Numbered from the stretch's first letter, positions 1-12,423 are shown. The stretch is 64,000 nt of DNA from Urophycis tenuis (GCA_036785325.1 JAXIVH010000013.1:587351-651350), one strand, 5' to 3'. The notes: a model not told the origin generated them from the letters alone. Program-made: numbers and translations.

Positions 1-159
1 CAGTCCTGATGTTGCACCAGACAGTCCTGATGTCGCACCAGACAGTCCTGATGTTGCACCAGACAGTCCTGATGTTGCACCAGACAGTCCTGATGTCGCA
101 CCAGACAGTCCTGATGTCGCACCAGGCAGTCCTGATGTTGCACTAGGCAGTCCTGATGC
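1..159. repeat. 21-bp minisatellite at left edge
   Basis: About 7.5 tandem copies of a 21-bp unit beginning CAGTCCTGATGT, with C/T variation at one CpG. The unit is a multiple of three, so one plus-strand frame reads a heptapeptide repeat, S-P-D-V-A-P-D. The array runs off the left end, so its true length is unknown. Confidence 0.9.
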
Positions 160-181
160 TCTTAAAGAAGATGCTAGGTAA
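2..181 (+). other. open heptad-repeat frame, possible 3' part of an exon
   Basis: The frame starting at base 2 is open across the whole 21-bp array. It continues for ten non-repeat residues (S-P-D-A-L-K-E-D-A-R) and meets TAA at 179-181. The same bases read CTAG|GTAAAG, a good 5' splice-donor match after base 177, so the stop could instead be the start of an intron. No ATG is visible because the frame enters from outside the window. I do not recognise the protein. It could also be chance openness of a 3n-periodic repeat. Confidence 0.25.
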
Positions 182-807
182 AGCATCAAGGCAGCAGGTA
201 TATTGTCTCACTGTTTCCTCCTCCTTGTATTCCAGATCTATAAACATCCACTGAGTCAAAATTGGGAGGAGCAAAATGGTTGCTCTGCTGCTTCGTTCAA
301 ACCTAGTTTCAGTTAAAGACATAACTTTGGCACGTTGACGTTTTGTTGTAATTTTGTTGACTCTAGGACTAGACTAGCACTGATGGAATGTAGAAATACA
401 AGGGGCTAACAAGGGATGAAGATCACAATATATCGTTTCTACATATTGTGGTTGCTATAGGTAACAAGGGTGAGTCGATTAGATTAATGTATGTATATTT
501 TCAACATGTTGTGGTTTGGTCGCTAGGTAAAATGGGATTAGATGAGATTAAAACATATATCAAATAAAATATAACCTTTTTTATGTATATCCCGCTCAAT
601 TATGCCTAATTCGTTGGCTTTTGCTTGGATTAAAAGCTTTAAAATAATCGGTTTAGCAACGTTTCTGTCTATGTTCAGCCCCTCTGTTAAAAAACGCCTA
701 TACAAACAAATTAACTTTATTAACAACTAACACCATTTGTGCGTTTATGTCAGAACTAACAACTAACTATTTGAAACAAAATTTAGGCAACTATGAGCTT
801 CATATAC

Positions 808-813
<6 letters not shown>
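182..813. other. non-genic stretch with a weak repeated motif
   Basis: No gene is recognised. A diverged segment of roughly 24 bp ending TGCTA(T)AGGTAA recurs near 440-460, 504-529 and again at 943-967, each time followed by an AAGGG-like run. A 62-codon open frame on the minus strand (726-538) matches nothing I know. Confidence 0.4.

Positions 814-875
<62 letters not shown>
814..875. repeat. (TA)n microsatellite
   Basis: About 31 uninterrupted TA units. Confidence 0.97.
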
Positions 876-879
<4 letters not shown>

Positions 880-959
880 GAGCCCTCGATGAGAACATTC
901 TTTTCTTTAAAGTGAGCCCCCTAAGATGAGAAGCTTCTTCTCAACATGTTGTGCTTTCA

Positions 960-1199
960 TTGCTAGGTGATAAGGGGACTCAGATGATCACCAACTGGGG
1001 CCCAGCAGCCTTCTCTGAGGTGGAGCTCAGCGTGCGAGAGAAGGAGTGGCAGGAGAGGAAGAGGCAGGCCCAGTAGATGAAGGCCAACGTAGAAGCTCCA
1101 CCAGGACCTCCAACCCCACCAGGAGGACCAGCAGTTGGGCTGCAGGTCTCCATCTTGTCTGACATCCCTGATTCCAAGCAGTACTTGAAGAATGGTTAG
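960..1199 (+). pseudogene. exon-like coding block with one in-frame stop
   Basis: The plus-strand frame through ATG 984 reads a non-repetitive, protein-like sequence. An acidic/basic helix-like part (...REKEWQERKRQAQ) is followed by a proline/glycine stretch (EAPPGPPTPPGGP) and then SILSDIPDSKQYLK, ending at TAG 1197-1199. One premature stop (TAG 1074-1076) interrupts it and is one base from CAG (Gln). An acceptor-like ...TTGCTAG precedes it. Composition and reading-frame length suggest a decayed or mis-sequenced exon. I do not recognise the family, and no neighbouring exon was found. Confidence 0.35.
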
Positions 1200-1324
1200 C
1201 ATAGCAAAATACAAGGGCTTGCTATTTAATATCTAACAAAAACATTTCCATGTTTAATATCTTTAATAGCTAATGTGAAAAAGCGTTTTTTTTGTTAGTC
1301 ATGTGGTTTATCTTTTAGTAATCA

Positions 1325-1564
1325 ATGGACAAAGTTTCCAATGTCAAAGCTAAGCCTTTCGTGGAAAACCTTTTGGCTTTGATCAGTTTTGGTATTGATG
1401 AAAATTCAGTTTGGTTGATTCGACGTTGGCCAAAAGTATTCACGGTATTTGTTGAGCAATTCCTCGACCTGGAACTCATTTGTGTGCGTGATTTGGTTGC
1501 ACGATCGTCAGAGATGCGTGACAAATGTCAACTGTTTTCGTTACACCCAAGCTGGATGAAATAG
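1325..1564 (+). other. unrecognised 79-codon open frame
   Basis: An ATG-to-TAG frame with ordinary amino-acid composition and no low-complexity tract; the opposite strand is also open for 69 codons. I recognise no domain, and there is no promoter or splice context that I trust. It may be a fragment of a mobile element or a chance ORF. Confidence 0.15.
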
Positions 1565-2255
1565 TTCTGGTGACACTGTTAATCTCCTCTCAAATAGAAT
1601 AGAGCATAGAACTCAACCCCTATGTCGGCATTGCAGCGTCAGTTATGCTGTATAGAAGCAGCTGCTAAATGGCTCAACAGTAGGCTACAACACATTACAC
1701 ATGTCAGTTCATATGTGAAGTGCACTCATTTATGACTCTAGTCTAAAATATGTAAATAACAAAATAAAAGTTAATATAAAACCATATATATCACTAGTAG
1801 AGTGCCAAATACCGGTTATTCAATAAATGTTTACGATTGGTGTAATTGTAATTGCTCTGGACTGAGTGACATCAGCTGGTGCTAGTGTGAATGAGTGTGA
1901 ATCTGGCCAGATCCACTGCTGCCCTGGCTTGTTATGGGATGTCTGTGGTTTTCATTTCTGCTGTCTTGGTGGTCACAAGTACTCACTCAGTGCATACTCT
2001 TTTGATTGTGATTTAAAACAACATATATATTATTTCCTCCAACCAAACTCATCCAATGTCATCAAATATGATCCAATTTTACCTTTCTTGGAGAGAGTTG
2101 GTCTCTCTGATGGTTTGTTTCGGTCTTCTGCTGAAACCGGTGTGCTGATTGGTTGAAATTCAGAAATCAGCTTAATTTTCTTCTTGCTGATTTGTTGAAT
2201 TACAAAATCAAGACCACTCTACTTGGCACTGATTGGTTGAGCATAAGGGAACTAG
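1565..2255. other. non-genic stretch
   Basis: AT-rich DNA with no recognised gene, RNA or mobile-element motif. Open frames here are short and unconvincing. Confidence 0.4.
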
Positions 2256-2784
2256 TATGGCCCTACAGTATAGACCCTAGTATGGCCCTATAGTATAGAC
2301 CCTAGTATGGTCCTATAGTATAGACCCTAGTATGGTCCTATAGTATAGACCCTAGTATGGCCCTATAGTATAGACCCTAGTATGGTCCTATAGTATAGAC
2401 CCTAGTATGGTCCTATAGTATAGACCCTAGTATGGTCCTATAGTATAGACCCTAGTATGGCCCTATAGTATAGACCCTAGTATGGTCCTATAGTATAGAC
2501 CCTAGTATGGCCCTATAGTATAGACCCTAGTATGGCCCTATAGTATAGACCCTAGTATGGTCCTTTAGTATAGACCCTAGTATGGTCCTATAGTATAGAC
2601 CCTAGTATGGCCCTATAGGTTAGACCCTAGTATGGTCCTATAGTATAGACCCTAGTATGGCCCTATAGTATAGACCCTAGTATGGCCCTATAGTATAGAC
2701 CCTAGTATGGTCCTATAGTATAGACCCTAGTATGGCCCTATAGTATAGACCCTAGTATGGCCCTATAGTATAGACCCTAGTATG
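2256..2784. repeat. 25-bp minisatellite, about 21 copies
   Basis: Direct repeats at exact 25-bp spacing of a unit built on CCCTAGTATGG(T/C)CCTATAG plus TATAGA. Copies alternate between TGGTCC and TGGCCC variants. Each unit holds the near-perfect dyad CTATA-G-TATAG. One copy has a GGTTAGA variant near 2617. Confidence 0.95.
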
Positions 2785-2974
2785 ACACAACAAGGTTTAG
2801 AGGCTGGAGATATGATGTGAGGAGTTAAGAGTCCAGTCTGGTAACAATTATCATTGTATATTTTTGACCTAATTTAACTTTTAATAGTTTTAAGGACAAT
2901 TGAAAGGGATTTTTGTTAATAAATTAAAGGAGACCTATTGTAACTTCATGTGCCATTTTAAGCCATTATAAAAT

Positions 2975-3060
2975 GTATCACTTGTCACATCACAAGTTCC
3001 AGTGTCCATTCAGATTTATGATGGACAGATCATCTCCACCCTTCCTGTTGATACAGTCCA
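2975..3060. repeat. dispersed repeat, copy also at 41.7 kb
   Basis: A segment reading roughly (A)CATCACAAGT..AGTGTCC(A)TTCAGAT..ATGATG.ACAGATC is matched by a diverged copy at 41715-41765 in the ampd3 3'UTR. This indicates a dispersed repeat family. The class is not recognised. Confidence 0.5.
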
Positions 3061-4160
3061 CCAATCAGCTTCTTCCAGCAGGTTGGACGGGACATTGTGA
3101 TGTCACAAAGCTGTGGCTTTTGAAAAAGCTTGTAATTGCTATGAAAAAATAGGGGGCCTTAAACACCTGTAACACTTTTTGTGTTTGTTGAATGGGAAGA
3201 GACACAATCCAAACATTTGGTTGAAAAACGTGTATTTTTCCAATAAACACACCTGTAATTCAAAACACAAACACTTACAGTGCTGTTTATTTGTAATGTT
3301 TTTACGTTTTCATACTGTTACGTTAAATGTTTCGTTGTTAATTTTTGATTGTATGTGGGGCCAATATAAGTAAACACTGAAGTCGGTAATAAATAAATTG
3401 AGTCGGCTTATTTGGTCCCTTCTGTTGAAAAAACCTATTCCTTCTCCATCACAGTTGAACTCTGTTGTTGCACTTGATGGCGCTGTTTCACAATACCTGT
3501 CGCCTGTCGCCTGTCGCCTGTATGGGCTGTTTCAGATCTTCAGCCTGGCGACAGGGGTCTTCGTCACCATGACATCGTGTCTAGACCCCCTCGTTTTCCA
3601 AAATAATAAATGCTTGCCCGATCTTAATTAATTTATTGACATTATGGGATAGATACAATCTACTTCAGAGCCATTTATTTTGAACTATTTTTGAGCTGAT
3701 ATAGGGTCAACGTCACGTTAAATACATGTTTAAAAAAATATAAGCGCATAGACTAAGTTGATTTGGAAGACTTGCATAAAGGGCATACTTCCATTCAAAG
3801 CATGCTGGTAGCCTGATGGTTATTGAGTCTGCATTTCGAGCACCTGGATGTTCTTTCGAAATGACTGAGTGCTCCAATCAGGTAAGAGGAAGGCCTTCCT
3901 CTTCCTTAGGCCTTCCTCTCCACCATAAAATCATATTTCGTTTCTGGGATTAATACGGCGGCTTTATATTTTCTTTTTGGTAGGCCCTTCTATATTTTTG
4001 GGAATGGTGTTCTTTAAGATGACCAGCCGTTAAAAGTGACTTGTGTTAGCATTATTAAAATCCATATTACTTCAAATGCCTATTAGTGTGAATGGAGAAA
4101 AGTCCTACTTATAGATCCACATTGATCGACCCTCCACTTTAAGATCTCAATCTCCACACA
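3061..4160. other. non-genic stretch
   Basis: No gene is supported. The open frames here are short. A small tandem CTGTCGC motif lies near 3498-3522, and CTTCCTC-rich repeats near 3890-3915. Confidence 0.4.
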
Positions 4161-4167
4161 ATCTTAC

Positions 4168-4620
4168 CGTCTCCTCCATCTCATGTCGTGCGATGCTCGT
4201 TCATGTTGCTGTGCGGGGAGAGAAGACCAAACAAACACCCGCTAATCGCGTCCCACAAAATCTGTTGTCCAGATGCGTGCGTCGTATACCTCCGCTCTGC
4301 GCTAACATCACTTTTACGCAACACGATGACCTGTCGTAAACGGCGAGTATAGCGCGGCGCAAGCGCACGCTGCAGCGACTCCCCGCCCTCCGTTTTTTCC
4401 TCTCTCCCTCCCAGTTCCCCGCCGTGACCCCCAGCAGCGTCTGCATCCCATCATCTCGCTCGCTCTCGTTTAAACATCCTCGCACTCATCAGCCCCGGGT
4501 TGTGAGGCTTGTGGCAAGCGTGGCGCATTCCATTGTGGTGATGCGAAGCAGAAATGCATTAAATTCTCGATCTGGAATCCATCGCAGGGGGCGAACGAGC
4601 CGCCGAGCGGTTGGGAAATA
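4168..4620 (-). promoter_or_regulatory. CpG-rich block with candidate minus-strand first exon
   Basis: CpG density here is far above the flanks (CGCG, GCGC and CGGCG strings), which is typical of a vertebrate promoter. On the minus strand the block ends in a strong donor, ACG|GTAAGAT (last exon base 4168). ATGs lie just upstream at 4184 and 4179; the latter gives M-E-E-T before the donor in phase 0. This fits the first exon of a gene transcribed leftwards, divergent from adm. The human SBF2-ADM arrangement is similar, but the start does not look like SBF2, so I assign no name. Confidence 0.4.
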
Positions 4621-7600
4621 AAGGGGTCGATTGGGTCGAGGTCCTATCGAGAGCCCCCCCATAGCCCTACACTTGACTCACCATCTAAGTATGTGCACAT
4701 CTGAAATACAATGTGTTTGACAACGGCCGAGGAATCCAAAAATATATAGGACTAAGTACCGCAACCGTTCCAGGAATGTGGGGTATTTACAGTAGGTTTG
4801 TACACGGTAAGGAACAACACAGAGTTCAATACACAATAGGCCCAATAGGTTCAATACCTGGCATGGCACTACCATGGCCCACAATGGATGAGCCTCGGAG
4901 GTGCACTTCCGGCTCGTCTGGACTGGAGCGACCCCCCAGTCATGAAGCATCTGGCGAGAAAGTTACCAAAATAGCATTTTTTTTATATTGAAGGTCTCTA
5001 TGGAGGATTCACAAGTCCCCAGAGGAATACCGCATTGGATAAACGATGTCAACAGATGTTCTTCTCCGCCTCATAAAACAACAGAACAAAATCTGTGCCC
5101 AGAAAGTAAAATATAACGGCTGGAGACACTACACAATTACTGTAGTGTCACTCTCAATTTCACCTTCAACCTCATATTACCTGGACGCTACCCCCGCAAT
5201 CCCCTATCCTTCTGCGTGTTTGTATTATCACCTGCGTTGGCGGTTAAACCAAGTCATATTAATAGCCCAAAACGGACTCACAACAAGCAGTGAAGGTTTC
5301 TAGATATCCTGTGAGGTTCAAAGGTGCCGTGGTGAGGCTGAATATAGGACACAGATCTGGCTCTAATCAGCACGTCCACCCAGACTGCACGCCCACAGGC
5401 AGACAGACAACACCCGCAGCCGTGGAAGGGGAACGGAGAGCTGATTGTTCCAAAAGGTCCTTATAACATATATAAATAGGCCTACCCTTTGACATTAGAT
5501 ATTAGATACCTGTACATTACACCCCCAAGACATTAGATGAAGTTGAAACGTGTGCCACTCTCTAATGCATTGTGTTCAACAGGTTTGGGTATTTTGGTTA
5601 TGGAGGCGCTCGCGGAGTGCGTGACCTAGACGAGCATGGAATTGTGCACACGCACACATGCGTGCACACATGCATGCATTTACAGACACACACTCGTTAG
5701 GCTTGTGCACACGTACGTATAGTAAGAAGAGAGCGGGGATCGCGTGGGGTGTCCACGGATGGCGTAAAGTGCGCTCGCATGCTCTCTCTGTGGAATGGTG
5801 TACGTGACAAGGGGCCTCTGATCCTCTTACTCCCCCGCAAACACAAAGGAATGTGTGGCAAGGCGCAAATATAAAACACAAGTGTTTCTGGAAGAAAAAA
5901 AAAAAACAACCCCCATGGACAGCTAGCACACTCCTGCCAGCGCATTAGGTTATCCTGCTTCCCCCTGAGCCTGACTTCATCTTAAGTGTTCCGAGTTTGG
6001 AATTGGCCCACTCCCAGCACATTTTTTACCTCCATTCTGGTTAATTAGGCAGAGTAGATCAACCCAGGCTTAATAATGGAGCAACATCCGTTCATCATCT
6101 CATCGTAGAATCCAACAACTGCTCTTGTCAACGACAGACGTCTTTAGTGTGGGACATGACCAAAGATAGAAACACTGTCACCATATCTCATCTCTACCTT
6201 TTTACCTTTGAAGGTGGGCTTTTAAAGGGCCTTTAACAAGACACAAATACCCACCAACCTTGTTGACGAAGAGATAGTAGGCCGAGAACTTTATGACTCA
6301 AAGAGCCAAATTCCAATAACTACCAGCAACACACCAGACTCTTGATTTAGCATTTCTTCATCTTTTGATGTCGCTGGCAATGGAGTAACCAGTTTAAAAA
6401 GATACATCTGAAGCCATTATTCAGCGTAATAATGGCTCATGGAGCATCTAAATTTAAGAAATTTCCCTAGAATCAAACAACTCCAACCCAAGTAGCCTAC
6501 ACAGTCAAGAGCATCATCCATTGCTTATTCTTCCTCAATCTTGTGGTATCTCTTTATTGGAACTACGCAAAACTACTGAGCACAACCTGTTGTCAACAGG
6601 TCATTGGCTCAGTCCAGTTCTTACGCCCCAGGCAGTGCCAGATCACAGCTCTAACGTTGAGAATGACTCGGCTCAGTATGGGGACACAGCAGGGAATGGC
6701 AGACAAGATGTTCTTCTGTCTGCTTGAAGCAGCCCAGACACAGGTGAACCACGTGGAACGGCGACGGAAGGGGACGTTGTTTTGCTAATACTGCTAGCAT
6801 GGTGGCTGTATCGTGTTAGCTAGCAGAAGGTACTTTAGGATCTGGTTTATTGCCCTCCAGAGGGACATCAGTCAGTTTGAATGGAAGCGGATGGGTTGTG
6901 CTAAATCTGAAGATATGCAGACTGTAGACTTCATAGAAACATAAAGAGCTTAGAAATTGATTTAAATATTTTAAATGAATACATTTTATCCATCAGTGCC
7001 TCCTCAAATTCATTATGAGTGGTTATGATCAGGCCGAATTAGTATAGCAATTTATTACTGCAATTCTTTACATGTAATATTAATAATGTTTTTTTTCTCA
7101 ACTCAAACTTGTAGCATGTGCAGATTGGTAACCTCACTGGAACTGTTTAAATTGGGATTCATTTATTTAAATACATATACTGCAGATACATTGTATTTCC
7201 ATTCATTATTGTGATTTAAGTGGTGCTTTTGTCAAAGTGACATACAGTAAAATGTTATGTATATATATATATTGTATATATATAACCTTTTTGTTACATT
7301 GAAAGCATGCACTGGTACCAGCGATGATGACCTTGAGCTGCATGACAAATGGGTATTCATGTTCACTTTGTTGCTTTGACCTTTCTGGGCCTATTTTTGG
7401 ACATGTTAAATCATGGCAGATGTGTCTCAAAGAGAAGAATGTATTATTATGTCAATCAATATTTTTCCACTGACCAAGCTATCAAAAATGCGGAATGTCA
7501 GTTGTAGACACAGTATGATGCATTATGTGTCACAAAGAACAAATTGCCCATTTTTGTGAGTTTGTGAGCTGTGAGCACAAGATTAATTCGGTGAGGAGGA

Positions 7601-8780
7601 AGTATTTTTGGTACATTCCTGGCAGCCCAAAGAAATGTGCTTCTTCGAGGGGGGGGGGGGGACATTAAAGTAGGCCGGTTACAAACAAATTCCAGGGAAG
7701 GTCAGCAGCACTCTGGCTGAGGGAGAGGTAATTCCTCTCTCTGCATCACACATGTTTTCAGTGCACTATAGAACATGGTGCCCCGCCAAAAGAGGCTATT
7801 TTTAGATAGGTGCGTGAATGTATGGGGCCCCCAGCAGCTTTCCACAAGAGGAGCAGGTGACTGATGAAGATTGAGTCTACCCGTTGTTTTGTGGATTTCA
7901 ACATTCAAATGTCCCTTTCATTGTTATTGCAAGCAGCCTTTCAGTTCTTAATATGTTACCCATGGGTGTAATTTGGTCATTCTGCTGGGATTTCATGTTT
8001 TAGGAAACAACCACCCTGTGGAAACATTATTGTATTTGCATATCCTGTAGGTATGTGTGGCAGTTCGGAAGGTTGGTGTGAAAAAAAACTGAAGGTACTT
8101 CAACACTGACTGCGATCTCCATCCTTGCGCTGAAATTGGTGCTTAGAAAATACAATGTGGGGCTTCAGAGGAGATGGAACAACTTCTGGATTATTAACAA
8201 ACACAAAAGGTTGAAGGTGAGATATGATCATTGAAGGCTGGAACATAGTTCTATCTGAACCAGTTCACATAGTCTTGGCATGATGGTTGGTCCCATATGC
8301 TGCTGGGTGTTTAGTCAAATATTTGGGAAGCTAAGAAATAGCCCCAAAGCTCACACATGTTTATAGATGTAAAATGTGATTTATTTGTATGACCATAAAA
8401 TAAACAATAACAAAAAGATGCTGGCTCAATTATTGTGTAACCGCACATTCACAGCACCCATGTTGTGTGATGGCTCATTTCCTGTGGTGTTACTATCACT
8501 AACCAGCTACTTGGCATCCATTTGACGCACAATACTGAATAATCATGTGAATCGACCTTATATGAACTCCTCAGAATCTCACACACTTCTACTCCATGGT
8601 TTCCCTGGAAGCGTGTCCATCTAAATTACACAAACATATTTGAATAAATATTTTACATCATATTGTAACATATTTTAGTGATCATTGAATCATTTTTTAA
8701 GCTAACAACGATGTCTTTTGGTGTATTTTGTTTTACATTGCGACTGGGGATTGTGGGATATGGTAGTAAACGTGCGAGTG
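4621..8780. other. large intergenic stretch, no gene seen
   Basis: Contents noted: alternating purine-pyrimidine CACACG/TGCATGCA runs at 5640-5720, a short TA run at 7257-7283, and a G12 run near 7649-7661. No spliced coding pattern, tRNA or transposase motif was recognised. Confidence 0.4.
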
Positions 8781-8928
8781 CATAGCTCAGTTGGCAGCCA
8801 TTATATGTTGAACTTTAGTTAGCAATAGAGATAGCAATGGAGGAGAACAAACATAAAAGTGGCTTTCTTGGTTTTTACAAAGATGACATAACTGCTGATT
8901 TTCCCATTCAATTGTTGTCATTCCGTAC

Positions 8929-9252
8929 ATGTCTGAAAGACCGCATTTCACAAATGAAGAGCAAGAGCTGACGAAGATGCTCATCATTGAGAATAGATGC
9001 ACCACTGCGAGTTTCGGGGAAGTTTGCACTGATCTCATGCTTTTCCTGACAATACAAGTGACAGTGTCATCTGCAGAGGGTTCATTTTCCAAACTTAAAC
9101 TTATAAAAAGCTACCTGAGGAGCTCAATGGGACAGTCTCGTCTCTCTGGACTTGCCATACTGTCGATTGAGAATGCCTGTGCGTGTCACATGGACATTAA
9201 GGATTTAATTGACAACTTTGTGCAGAGGAAAGCCTGGAAAATGCAGCTATGA
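8929..9252 (+). pseudogene. hAT transposase C-terminal (dimerisation) fragment
   Basis: A 107-codon frame matches the conserved C-terminal hAT dimerisation region of zinc-finger/MYM-like hAT transposases. The hallmark order is visible: a hydrophobic LTIQVTVSSAEGSFSKLKL block, then KSYLRSSMGQSRLSGLAILSIE, then a D-L-I-D-N-F tail. The family consensus has T(V)ASAERSFSKLK, so the E-R to E-G change is degenerate. No RNase-H catalytic core or zinc finger precedes it in frame, so this is a relic of an element several times longer. Confidence 0.85.
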
Positions 9253-9259
9253 TGTAAGT

Positions 9260-10165
9260 CAGCATCTTTTTATATATTTTAATGATCGGGTATATTTGGT
9301 GTGCAGTTGGGAGTTTGTTCCTTTTGGTGCGCTGTCACTACAGTTTTTTTTGTATTTATTTAAGGCCTATTTATGGCATATTTATTTGTTGTGGTGCACT
9401 TACTTTGCATCACTATGCATTGTAGCCTATAGGGGGCCCGTCTTGATCATCCTGCTTAGGCCCGTCATCGGCTTGTTACGCCACAGCTGGTTTCTACTCA
9501 CAAGATGAGATGGAGTGAGTTTTGTGACTGTTTGGTATCTCATGAATTCATTCATATACATCATGGGTCCTCCCCCATCCATATACCCTTTTTAAAAATA
9601 TATACATTGCATCTCTAAAAACAAACTTGATCAAAGTAGTTTAATCATTTGAAACACTGACTATATTACTCTGAGGTCAATTGGTCTTCCAGTAGAAATT
9701 CTGCCCTTACACACATGCACTTGCAGTAACAACTGAATAATGCCATACAATGCACTTTGTATTGTTCTAACGATTGCCAAGCTTTTGAATAAAAGCATCT
9801 GTTGCAAGTCAGTGTATATTCACTATGTATTCATTGAGCAGACTCTTCCAGCAGCAGATATGGCTTGTAAATCCCTGTTGATTGTGAACATTGGGGATCT
9901 GACCCAATACCTTTCAGCTGGAAGTTAGAAACACACGCTAGGCCCTGCAAGTATATGTACATGTCATGTATTGAGATCTTTTTTTAACCTTTTATCTTAT
10001 CAGCATTTCACAAACATAGATTATTAATAAATGTAAGCTCTAATACATTTTTTATGTGTGAGGCAAGGCAACGATGTACTATTTACTAGAAGTCTGAAGT
10101 AAGTCTGAGATCATATGATTGTGTGAGCAAAACTGGGTGAGCAAAACCTGCAGAATCAGTGTGAT
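9260..10165. other. non-genic stretch
   Basis: AT-rich spacer between the hAT relic and the 56-bp minisatellite. No gene or recognisable element was seen. Confidence 0.4.
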
Positions 10166-10170
10166 GTTGA

Positions 10171-11669
10171 CACCTGCAGCGTACCAGTTGGTACAGTCTG
10201 GTCTATCCACCATACATCTGGATGGACACCTGCAGCGTACCAGTTGGTACAGTCTGGTCTATCCACCATACATCTGGATGGACACCTGCAGCATACCAGT
10301 TGGTACAGTCTGGTCTATCCACCATACATCTGGATGGACACCTGCAGCGTACCAGTTGGTACAGTCTGGTCTATCCACCATACATCTGGATGGACACCTG
10401 CAGCGTACCAGTTGGTACAGTCTGGTCTATCCACCATACATCTGGATGGACACCTGCAGCGTACCAGTTGGTACAGTCTGGTCTATCCACCATACATCTG
10501 GATGGACACCTGCAGCGTACCAGTTGGTACAGTCTGGTCTATCCACCATACATCTGGATGGACACCTGCAGCGTACCAGTTGGTACAGTCTGGTCTATCC
10601 ACCATACATCTGGATGGACACCTGCAGCGTACCAGTTGGTACAGTCTGGTCTATCCACCATACATCTGGATGGACACCTGCAGCGTACCAGTTGGTACAG
10701 TCTGGTCTATCCACCATACACCTGGATGGACACCTGCAGCGTACCAGTTGGTACAGTCTGGTCTATCCACCATACATCTGGATGGACGCCTGCAGCGTAC
10801 CAGTTGGTACAGTCTGGTCTATCCACCATCTGGATGGACACCTGCAGCGTACCAGTTGGTACAGTCTGGTCTATCCACCATACACCTGGATGGACACCTG
10901 CAGCGTACCAGTTGGTACAGTCTGGTCTATCCACCATACATCTGGATGGACACCTGCAGCGTACCAGTTGGTACAGTCTGGTCTATCCACCATACATCTG
11001 GATGGATGCCTGCAGTGTACCAGTTGGTACAGTCTGGTCTATCCACCATACATCTGGATGGACACCTGCAGCGTACCAGTTGGTACAGTCTGGTCTATCC
11101 ACCATACATCTGGATGGACACCTGCAGCGTACCAGTTGGTACAGTCTGGTCTATCCACCATACACCTGGATGGACACCTGCAGCGTACCAGTTGGTACAG
11201 TCTGGTCTATCCACCATACATCTGGATGGACACCTGCAGCGTACCAGTTGGTACAGTCTGGTCTATCCACCATACATCTGGATGGACGCCTGCAGCGTAC
11301 CAGTTGGTACAGTCTGGTCTATCCACCATACATCTGGATGGACACCTGCAGCGTACCAGTTGGTACAGTCTGGTCTATCCACCATACATCTGGATGGACA
11401 CCTGCAGCGTACCAGTTGGTACAGTCTGGTCTATCCACCATCTGGATGGACACCTGCAGCGTACCAGTTGGTACAGTCTGGTCTATCCACCATCTGGATG
11501 GACACCTGCAGCGTACCAGTTGGTACAGTCTGGTCTATCCACCATACACCTGGATGGACACCTGCAGCATACCAGTTGGTACAGTCTGGTCTATCCACCA
11601 TACATCTGGATGGACACCTGCAGCGTACCAGTTGGTACAGTCTGGTCTATCCACCATACATCTGGATGG
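10171..11669. repeat. 56-bp minisatellite, about 27 copies
   Basis: Very homogeneous tandem array. The unit contains CACCTGCAGCGTACCAG, then TTGGTACAGTCTGG, then TCTATCCACCATACATCTGG. Three copies (near 10821, 11431 and 11481) lack the same 6 bp and are 50 bp long. Each unit contains a PstI-type CTGCAG and a perfect inverted repeat GTACCA-GT-TGGTAC. The unit has no stop codon in any plus-strand frame, so all three frames stay open for about 1.5 kb. Because 56 is not a multiple of 3, those frames are artefacts and not a gene. Confidence 0.97.
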
Positions 11670-11679
11670 GCACTGCCAT

Positions 11680-12420
11680 TTAATTGCAATATTTTTTTTA
11701 TTCTAACTGGTATTGGCTTTCGCAAGAGCAATTCGACCCTCTTACATTATGCAATTTTGTGTGTACTGTATATTATATTTAGACTGGCGAGAAATAGAAA
11801 TACAAATAGCATTGCTATTATACCATCGCCACCAAATTAAAGTCTATATCTATGAAGAGGCCAAATATCATGGATATAATAAAATGAAGCTTTGCATAAA
11901 CAGACATTTAAACAAATAAATCCTTGTTGAATTTGACATCAACAATTGACAGTGTTTAGACAAGTTGTAGTCCATGGAAATCATGTTTGTTTGAGTGCTT
12001 AGCAAACAGTTGCCTCAATTACAGGGAAGAATGTGCCATGTCATTCCGCCAACTTTAAATAATTCACTGTATCCAAGACAATCACATTACAAATAAATAA
12101 CATAAAACATTATTGGCAAGCAATGGTTCCAAACAGTAAAACACATAAGAGAAAGCAACTTAAAAACAAATGCACAATTTGATGCCATTTTAAGCCATAC
12201 TTGTATTGTTCAATTCAGCCCAGAGCTTAAAAACCACACCAAAAATCTCCATATTCCTGTATCATTTTACAACATTACAATTGTAATTTACAAATTTGTA
12301 CATTTGTAAACCATACACTTTTAAATATTCTGTTGATTTAGGCAAAAAGTTAATTGTATAGCCTGCAGAAGTTTTATTCAATCATGATACCATTGGAAAA
12401 AAAATAACGGAAAGGGTTTG
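11680..12420. other. non-genic stretch
   Basis: AT-rich, with no coding or RNA gene recognised. Short frames directly after the minisatellite are continuations of the repeat frames. Confidence 0.4.
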
Positions 12421-12423
12421 TTG

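Noticed and set aside
4201..4485. 94-codon minus-strand frame in the CpG-rich block
   Set aside because: CpG-rich DNA is poor in stop codons; the peptide has no recognisable domain and the frame is not continuous with the candidate donor at 4168.
10119..11840. A 573-codon plus-strand frame (and two others of 479 and 494 codons) that look like a large repeat protein
   Set aside because: They are the three frames of one 56-bp minisatellite with no stop codon; no splice sites, homologue or codon bias support a gene.
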